A DNA stretch of 64,000 nt, taken from NCBI GenBank assembly GCA_944472155.2, contig OX235275.1:58297228-58361227 (forward strand). The letters are read 5' to 3'. The translations under genes and the position numbers were made by a program. The notes under the pieces are model-generated. The model saw only the letters and a program-made list of their open reading frames with translations, was not told the DNA's origin and made no database searches. The DNA is from Trichobilharzia szidati (lineage: Eukaryota > Platyhelminthes > Trematoda > Strigeidida > Schistosomatidae). Every line of letters starts with the position of its first letter. Within the stretch, counting starts at the first letter, position 1. Positions 58,998-64,000 of this stretch are shown piece by piece.

Positions 58998-59384
58998 GAG
59001 GAATGATACCCCCACCACCTACTCAGAGACTCGCAGTCGTGCCATCGAGAGAAGATACGACTAATTTGAGAAGACGATTTTTGTCTCGACGTTGGTAAGA
59101 TTAAATAGGATTCTTCATCAAGTGGCGCAGTTACGCACCTAAGCACTTTTAAAGGCAAGTAACTGTCAACTACCTAATCGAAGTATCTGCATGTCTGAAA
59201 CACTCATATTCAATGAATTAAAATTAATGATGGTGAGGATAAGGTAAATGCAATAATGTCATTTCTCTATTCTCCGCTAACATGTCAGCTCCTAGTGCAG
59301 ACACTTTGACCATCCTTCGTGGTGAAGACAGTGTCATTTGTCTTAACTAGTTAACATTGGAATACGGGTCTCTTGTCGTCTCCT
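58998..59384. other. no recognised feature
   Basis: AT-rich interval without a supported gene. Confidence 0.4.
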
Positions 59385-59550
59385 TTTCAAGACATATAGG
59401 ACAGCGACATGTGCTGGCTTCGAGTCTCTGTGAATAACCCATCATATGTTGGGATACAGGTGCACTGGGCTGATGTCTTCTAAACAGGATGAAACACACA
59501 CGTTCTGGACCACACTGTTAGCCACTATCAACTAAATAACATTAGTCTTT
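59385..59550 (+). ncRNA. Sm-alpha type 1 hammerhead-like relic
   Basis: B-box relic GGCTTCGAGTCTC (59418), GGGATACAGGTGCACTGG, then CTGATGTCTTCTAAACAGGATGAAACA (59473-59499), ACACGTTCTGGACC and CACTGTTAGCCACTATC. Lines up with the type 1 copies at 14351-14430 position by position. Core substitutions probably inactivate it. Confidence 0.6.
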
Positions 59551-59839
59551 ATTCTACATAATAATTTTCCCCAAAACTACTAGACATCTATAACTACGCA
59601 TACTACTGTAATAAATTTATCATAGACTACTCACTTAATGGATCGATGTGAATTGTGATATCTGGCTGACCATCAGTTTTGCAAGCCTATTCATTGACGT
59701 TTCTACACTGTTAAACACGAAATTCGTAGATTAGATGTTCAGAGGAAATTCATCTGTCCGAGACGTGACCTAATATTCATAGTACTTGAAAAAATGACGA
59801 GTGTTTGCAGGTCAGACAGATGTTTGTTTCCTCCGAGGT
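59551..59839. other. no recognised feature
   Basis: AT-rich interval. Confidence 0.35.
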
Positions 59840-60190
59840 CAAGGGTTTGATCGCTAAGCTTTCATTATCCTTCTAGGGAGAAAATGTTCAGCGTTAGCTC
59901 TAAGGTGAGCTTTGAAATTTCACTATGTTTGAAATGTGTACGTCACTAGTGGGCTTCACTGTGACTGGTTATTAACGTAGGTTTCATTACGATGGTATCC
60001 ACTTGTATAGATATTCATTCTCCCGTAGACCTGATAATTTGACGTTTCGATCATGTGGCCTATTACTGATAAACTTGGTCTGCATCTACATGTCGATTAA
60101 TTCCAAACTGATCTGAGTATTAGGCGCCTAAGAATTCTTTGAAGTTCCTTATATTCACTCTGTGTGTAAGTATTTTTCATGGTCTTATTT
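59840..60190 (-). mobile_element. PLE-P 3' fragment, antisense
   Basis: Minus strand: the C-terminal EFLGA and YSDQFGINRHVDADQVYQ segment (about 60150-60075), corresponding to EAWYFSESSINRHIEIDKIYQ, then a 3' region with the hairpin at 59891-59858. Confidence 0.68.
59858..59891 (-). ncRNA. PLE-P 3' hairpin
   Basis: CTGAACATT, hairpin TTCTCCC-TAGA-AGGATAA (imperfect), then TGAAAGC. Counterpart of 25007-24976. Confidence 0.4.
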
Positions 60191-60259
60191 GGTAGGATTG
60201 TAAGAAAATCTACTGGAACAACAGATTTCGGTCAAGGTAATCATAGAGGATGACTACTT

Positions 60260-60420
60260 CATTAGCGGGTTATTCATAAATTCCACTTCATTTCGAAGTT
60301 ACAGCTGATGATGTCGTTTCGAAAGACAGTGGAAGCTATGAAGTTAGACTGTCTAGCTTAGAGAACACAATAACATCGATATCATCCACCCTAACTAAAA
60401 GTCTTCACCATAATTTGTGA
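60260..60420 (+). mobile_element. PLE-P terminal fragment, inverted to its neighbour
   Basis: Plus-strand 3' end with hairpin CTGATGATG-TCGTTTCGAAAGAC (60305-60326) and TGGAAGC, then 'agagaacacaataacatcg'. It is oriented opposite to 59840-60190, as at 26701-26775. Confidence 0.62.
60305..60336 (+). ncRNA. PLE-P 3' hairpin, hammerhead-like
   Basis: CTGATGA intact, helix GTC-GTTTCGAAA-GAC, then GGAAGC where GAAA is expected. Counterpart of 25007-24976 with a different but still pairing stem. Confidence 0.45.
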
Positions 60421-60902
60421 ATACCCTTTGTACTTCTGGTAGAAATGTCTTTACCAGCACTCGTTTGTAAAGTCCTCGACGGTTTTGTTATCTTCACCGT
60501 AGCCTTAACTATCAACCGGAATCGGTTAAGAAACCGCTGAAAGGAACAGACAGAAATACTTCGTCATGATGAATTGCTTTTCAGTGGTCCTAATCCAAAT
60601 TCTAGTCAGGGTTATTCCATAGAACTGCCACTTCTCATGATTTGCCTAAGTAGTTTGAAGTCAGTTTATTTCCTTACCAAGTTAATAAGATGAATCTCAT
60701 TTAGTTTTAAAAGCAATCCACATTCTGTCACGTCATCGAAATCGGTTTTTAATTCAGCTACTCAGAGGTAACAAACAATGATTTCCAGTCTGTGCTCGTG
60801 GGCATGGAAGTGTGTGGACCAGTGGAGTTTGGATTCCCAAGCATTGATGTGCTTATCAACTGAATTTTTGCACAATAACATGTCATTAATATTGCCCTAT
60901 CT
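60421..60902. other. no recognised feature
   Basis: AT-rich interval without a supported gene. Confidence 0.4.
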
Positions 60903-61095
60903 TAAAGGTGGCACAGTGGTTAGGACTCTTGCCGACCATGCACACGGTCCGGGGTTCGATCCCCTGCCGACGCACACCCGATATCTATGGTCGGCCTGCA
61001 AAATTTGGGCTACCGATATCACATGCTGAAAATTCCATACCTGTACTTAAAATACGGTGTGGAATCAGGCTGTAATCAAAAAAATAAATAAAAAT
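60903..61095 (+). repeat. SINE-T2
   Basis: Head GTGGCACAGTGGTTAGGACTC (60908), B box GGGGTTCGATCCCC, ACACCCGATATCTATGG, TACGGTGTGGAATCAGGC, A-rich tail to about 61098. TAAAGGT precedes and follows it, a possible 7-bp duplication. Confidence 0.85.
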
Positions 61096-61220
61096 AAAGG
61101 TAACTATTTAGTGCTGTTCAATTTCTGTATCTGATGTTATCAAGATGTCAGAATCAAAATCATAAGGCATTCGACTTCCCACTAATAATAAACCGGTTAA
61201 GTGTGGAATCACTGTTCAGT

Positions 61221-61226
61221 TTTATT
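61221..61226 (-). promoter_or_regulatory. polyadenylation signal AATAAA
   Basis: AATAAA on the minus strand, 36 bases past the stop codon of the candidate exon at 61263-61595, where a short flatworm 3' untranslated region would be expected to end. Confidence 0.5.
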
Positions 61227-61262
61227 ATACAAATTATTAAAACACAAAGTTGTTACACAAAA

Positions 61263-61595
61263 TTACATAGTTTGCGTGAGTACTGGAATACTCCTTGGAT
61301 GTCCAAACCGAGCAGATGGTTGTCTTAATGAGTCATCGCTGTCCCTTGCTCCCGAAACCCTTGAATTGAAGTTTGACCAACAAGAAAGTGCAGTAGCACC
61401 ACGAGCTACACTCCCATAGTTTCCGGTGACCCAAACAAGTTCATACATCATTCCATCCACTCGGGTTCTGAAGCCCATGTAAACCGTAGGTTTGGAATCA
61501 GGGTCTTCTAGCTCCTTTAGCCAGATTTGCATATCCAACAGTCTCGTTGTAAGCGTCAGACTTTCGGAAGCGTCCTTCCACTTTTTTGACGAACA
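61263..61595 (-). CDS. candidate terminal host exon, product not recognised
   Basis: A roughly 110-residue frame unlike any repeat in the window: SSKKWKDASESLTLTTRLLDM, QIWLKELEDPDSKPTVYMGF, RTRVDGMMYELVWVTGNYGS, then ATALSCWSNFNSRVSGARDSDDSLRQPSARFGHPRSIPVL and TAA. Balanced composition with seven tryptophans or tyrosines suggests real protein. Upstream on the minus strand, 'cctgttcactgcttccacgatgctag' is a pyrimidine-rich acceptor candidate ending at about 61596; an alternative start ATG is at 61604-61602. An AATAAA follows. Family unknown; other exons would lie to the right, beyond the RTE-b or off the window. Confidence 0.55.
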   Translation of the reverse strand, partial: CSSKKWKDASESLTLTTRLLDMQIWLKELEDPDSKPTVYMGFRTRVDGMMYELVWVTGNYGSVARGATALSCWSNFNSRVSGARDSDDSLRQPSARFGHPRSIPVLTQTM

Positions 61596-61604
61596 GCCTA
61601 GCAT

Positions 61605-61794
61605 CGTGGAAGCAGTGAACAGGACTCATATGGTAGAAACGATGAACTCCTAGCCACATGTCAGCAATTTTGCTTACTATTGAACCTTTTCAGAATAACT
61701 GTTATTTATTTAGTTTACGAGTCTGTCTAGGTTTCTTCCAAGTAATCTGAAACAATAAGAGATACAACTGAACAGTTAATCTTTGAAGGTGCTG
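61605..61794. other. no recognised feature
   Basis: Would be intron if the candidate exon is real. AT-rich. Confidence 0.35.
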
Positions 61795-63245
61795 ACAAGG
61801 AAATCAATCAGATTTCTCTGGGTTTCAAGTGGAATACAGGACTTCAGCAACACATCTCCACTTTGTTCTATCTTCTACCATCCTATTCAGCTGGGTCCAC
61901 GATTGCTCAAACTCTCTCATCTCTTCGTCACACGATCTCCTCCATGTCACCCTCGCCACCAACGACCCACTTGTTGCTGTACATTTGAATTCCACTTGAC
62001 TGGTGGCCTGCATTGCTCGCGATGCCATTTGACGGCCTCCTCAATGTATGCCCGATCCATCTCCATTTTCTCCTACGTATTTTTTGAGCAATCGCCTCTC
62101 GCCTGTTAGTCTGTTCCCGGCCAGAGTTTCTTGTTGCTTATTCTTTCTAGCCATTTGATATTCAGTATGGAATGAAGGCAACTGTTGATGACATTCTGCA
62201 ACAGACTGTTGGAAATCCTTTCCATGACACGTTGGCCAAAATTCTGAACCGTATAGAAGAAGCGACTTGACAGTGGTGTTGAAAATCCGAATCTTCTACT
62301 CTATGCTAGCTGAGTGCTGAAGATTTCCAAACTGATTTCAGTTTGATGAAGGAGTATCTCGCCTTTCCGATGCTGGCTGGCTGGCTTTCACATCTTCACC
62401 CGTTCCGACCAACCCGCCTGTGGTTGAAACAATGCTTCCTGACCAGATAAGTGAAGGAAGTAACCTTTTTCAAATCTCTCCCGTTGATGGTGATTGGTGC
62501 TAGTTGTTGTTACTGTTCATTGCTTGGTAATTTCCATCATCTCCGTCTTCTTTCTGTTCACCTGGAGATACGTTTTCGATGCCAGCCTCTTCAGCCAGTT
62601 TGTTGGTTTCCACCTGCCTCTAAGTCTCCAAGTTTGTGTGACATCAGATGTATATCATCTGCGAAATCCAGATCTTATGGAGTCTTCTTAACAGTCAGTC
62701 TCACGCAAAGTCTGACGCATGATCCAGTCCACCACAATTAACAATATTATCGTTGATAATAGGTAGCCAGCTTCTCTTACTCCTGTATTCACTTCGAACG
62801 CCTCACTGAATTTTCCATCGTGGATCACCTGACATGTAGCACTGTCATATAACTGCTGAATGAGGATGATAAAGACCTGGGACACTGCATTCCATTGTGT
62901 TGAAGCAGTTTACAAATTACTTATCGGTCAACACTGTCTCATGAAGGCCTTTTCGAAGTCGATGAATTTGAGGTAGAGGTTTTACTGCATTTCAGTGCTC
63001 TGTTCGATGATGATAGGTGGAGTTGCTATTTGATCGACGCACGATTTGCCTTTCCTGAATTCAGCTTGGTCCAGTAAGGCGGACAGAGTTCTGCATCCAG
63101 TACATCGTTTATTTTACTTGGCGTGGACAAGAGCATTATTTCACGCTAATCAGTTCTTGCACACGTCTAAATCGTCCTTCTTCGGCAGCTTGACGAGGTG
63201 GCTAGCCTTTCTTTCAATCGGTAGGTACCTCTCCTTCTTACCAAA
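61795..63245 (-). mobile_element. RTE-b LINE, longest copy, antisense
   Basis: Minus-strand order in broken frames: the RT start EFRKGKSCVDQIATPPIIIEQ (near 63060-63000), FIDFEKAFMRQ-like (motif A, near 62965), VFIILIQQLYDSATCQVIHDGK and FEVNTGVREAGYLLSTIIL (62880-62740, motif B region), DFADD (about 62668-62654), then the C-terminal region to ATWRRSC-like, and the 3' end 'ctgaagtcctgtattccac' at 61850-61830. Frameshifts and stops throughout. It gives the best overview of RTE-b. Confidence 0.83.
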
Positions 63246-64000
63246 CCTTTTGTAGTAATAGCAAAAGCACGCCTTTACAGTAATCACACAAATTCAGCAG
63301 AATCAAATTTGCCTTTAGCAAACTAAAAACTTTGGGATCAGAAGCTACTACTAAAAATATCCAGATAGCAATATGTGATCAACTTGTTAGCGTAAATGGC
63401 ACTTAAGAAAGCAAGAGAAACACTGTGACGATATTTACTACTGACTGATTGAGATGAGAAGTTTTGAGCCACTCCCAATCCCAACCAGCAGGACTTGATA
63501 GTCAGATCGAAGAGTTCTAAACACGGGAGGGCCACACGCTGATAAGACAAGCGAGAACAGCTTCTGGTGACTGCAGTGAAATAAAGACTTGATTAAAGAT
63601 TAATTTTCTAAGCCTAGTCATCGTAATAACCACAAAGAGAGTAGGGGTATAGTTTCCAAATGACCAGTTGCGTGTGTACGTCGTTGTTTTCCAGACTTCA
63701 TATTTTGTTAAGAAACAGTATAATCTGACTTTAACTAGTTGTGTTTTCCTACACAGAAATGAAATGAAAGTGTTCATATTAGCACAGCTGGCTGTAGGAA
63801 CAAGTTTCTTCGGCATACATTATAACGCTTCACCCTGATCAGGTGATTTAATCCCTTAAAATTCCAAGCGTTCTATGCTTCTCAATTCTTTTTTTGTATG
63901 CGTCTCTAAAAATCTACGCACCATATTTTGTCTCGTTTCGCTTTCACAATTGCGTAGGTAAATAACCAAAGACATCTGTTTTTCTGGCACAGATTTGTAG
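63246..64000. other. no recognised feature
   Basis: AT-rich sequence to the window end. Small frames (63338-63550 and 63517-63816, minus strand) carry no motif and do not recur. No repeat family recognised. Confidence 0.4.

Noticed and set aside
63517..63816. 99-codon minus-strand ORF near the window end
   Set aside because: No motif, repeat copy or splice support; treated as chance.
1..64000. CRISPR arrays, bacterial operons, rRNA genes or phage
   Set aside because: No regular spacer arrays, ribosomal RNA segments or dense coding; the repeats are eukaryotic retroelements.

Overview
The window looks like nuclear DNA of a parasitic flatworm, most likely a schistosome or close relative. It is AT-rich and nearly gene-free. 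It carries SR2-like RTE retrotransposons, CR1/Jockey-like LINEs, several Penelope-like element (PLE) families with GIY-YIG endonucleases, one Gypsy-like gag, and tRNA-headed short elements with hammerhead ribozyme cores of the Schistosoma S-alpha (Sm-alpha) type. The species was not determined. Labels such as RTE-a, RTE-b, PLE-P, SINE-B, SINE-T1/T2 and Sm-alpha types 1 and 2 are working names based on sequence shared inside this window.

Layout. 0-5 kb: an antisense RTE-b fragment, then an RTE-a copy nested in an RTE-b copy with a 13-bp target duplication. 5.8-17.2 kb: a tandem pair of about 3.6-kb units that meet at SINE-B copies. Unit A carries an RTE-a and a PLE insertion that unit B lacks; unit B carries a PLE that unit A lacks, so each unit preserves the other's empty sites. 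17.4-18.5 kb: a decayed PLE with reverse transcriptase remnants. 18.9-21.5 kb: quieter DNA with a perfect 19-bp inverted repeat and a candidate host exon on the minus strand. 21.5-28.2 kb: an internally deleted RTE-a with an endonuclease-to-RT-tail fusion ORF, SINEs, RTE-b pieces and a PLE-P copy. 28.7-31.4 kb: a CR1/Jockey-like LINE and a frameshifted gag. 31.4-34.9 kb: a PLE mosaic interrupted by RTE-b, then the longest RTE-a copy. 35-41 kb: short elements, a SINE inside a PLE inside an RTE, and a PLE with an inverted terminal fragment. 41.4-42.5 kb: simple repeats. 42.6-49.6 kb: RTE-b pieces, inverted PLE-P and SINE-B pairs, and a CR1 copy between Sm-alpha units. 49.6-51.1 kb: AT-rich DNA. 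51.2-54.7 kb: a third PLE type and a CR1 copy with an open 311-codon reading frame. 55-61.1 kb: many SINE and Sm-alpha copies, a histone H4-like pseudogene and PLE-P ends. 61.2-63.3 kb: a candidate terminal host exon with a polyadenylation signal, then the longest RTE-b fragment.

No complete host gene and no intact autonomous transposon was found. The most informative material is the insertion history (nested copies, target duplications, empty sites), the recurring hairpin or hammerhead-like RNA motifs in the PLEs and Sm-alpha elements, and a 3' tail shared by SINE-T1 and the RTE elements. All calls come from reading the sequence; no database search was run.
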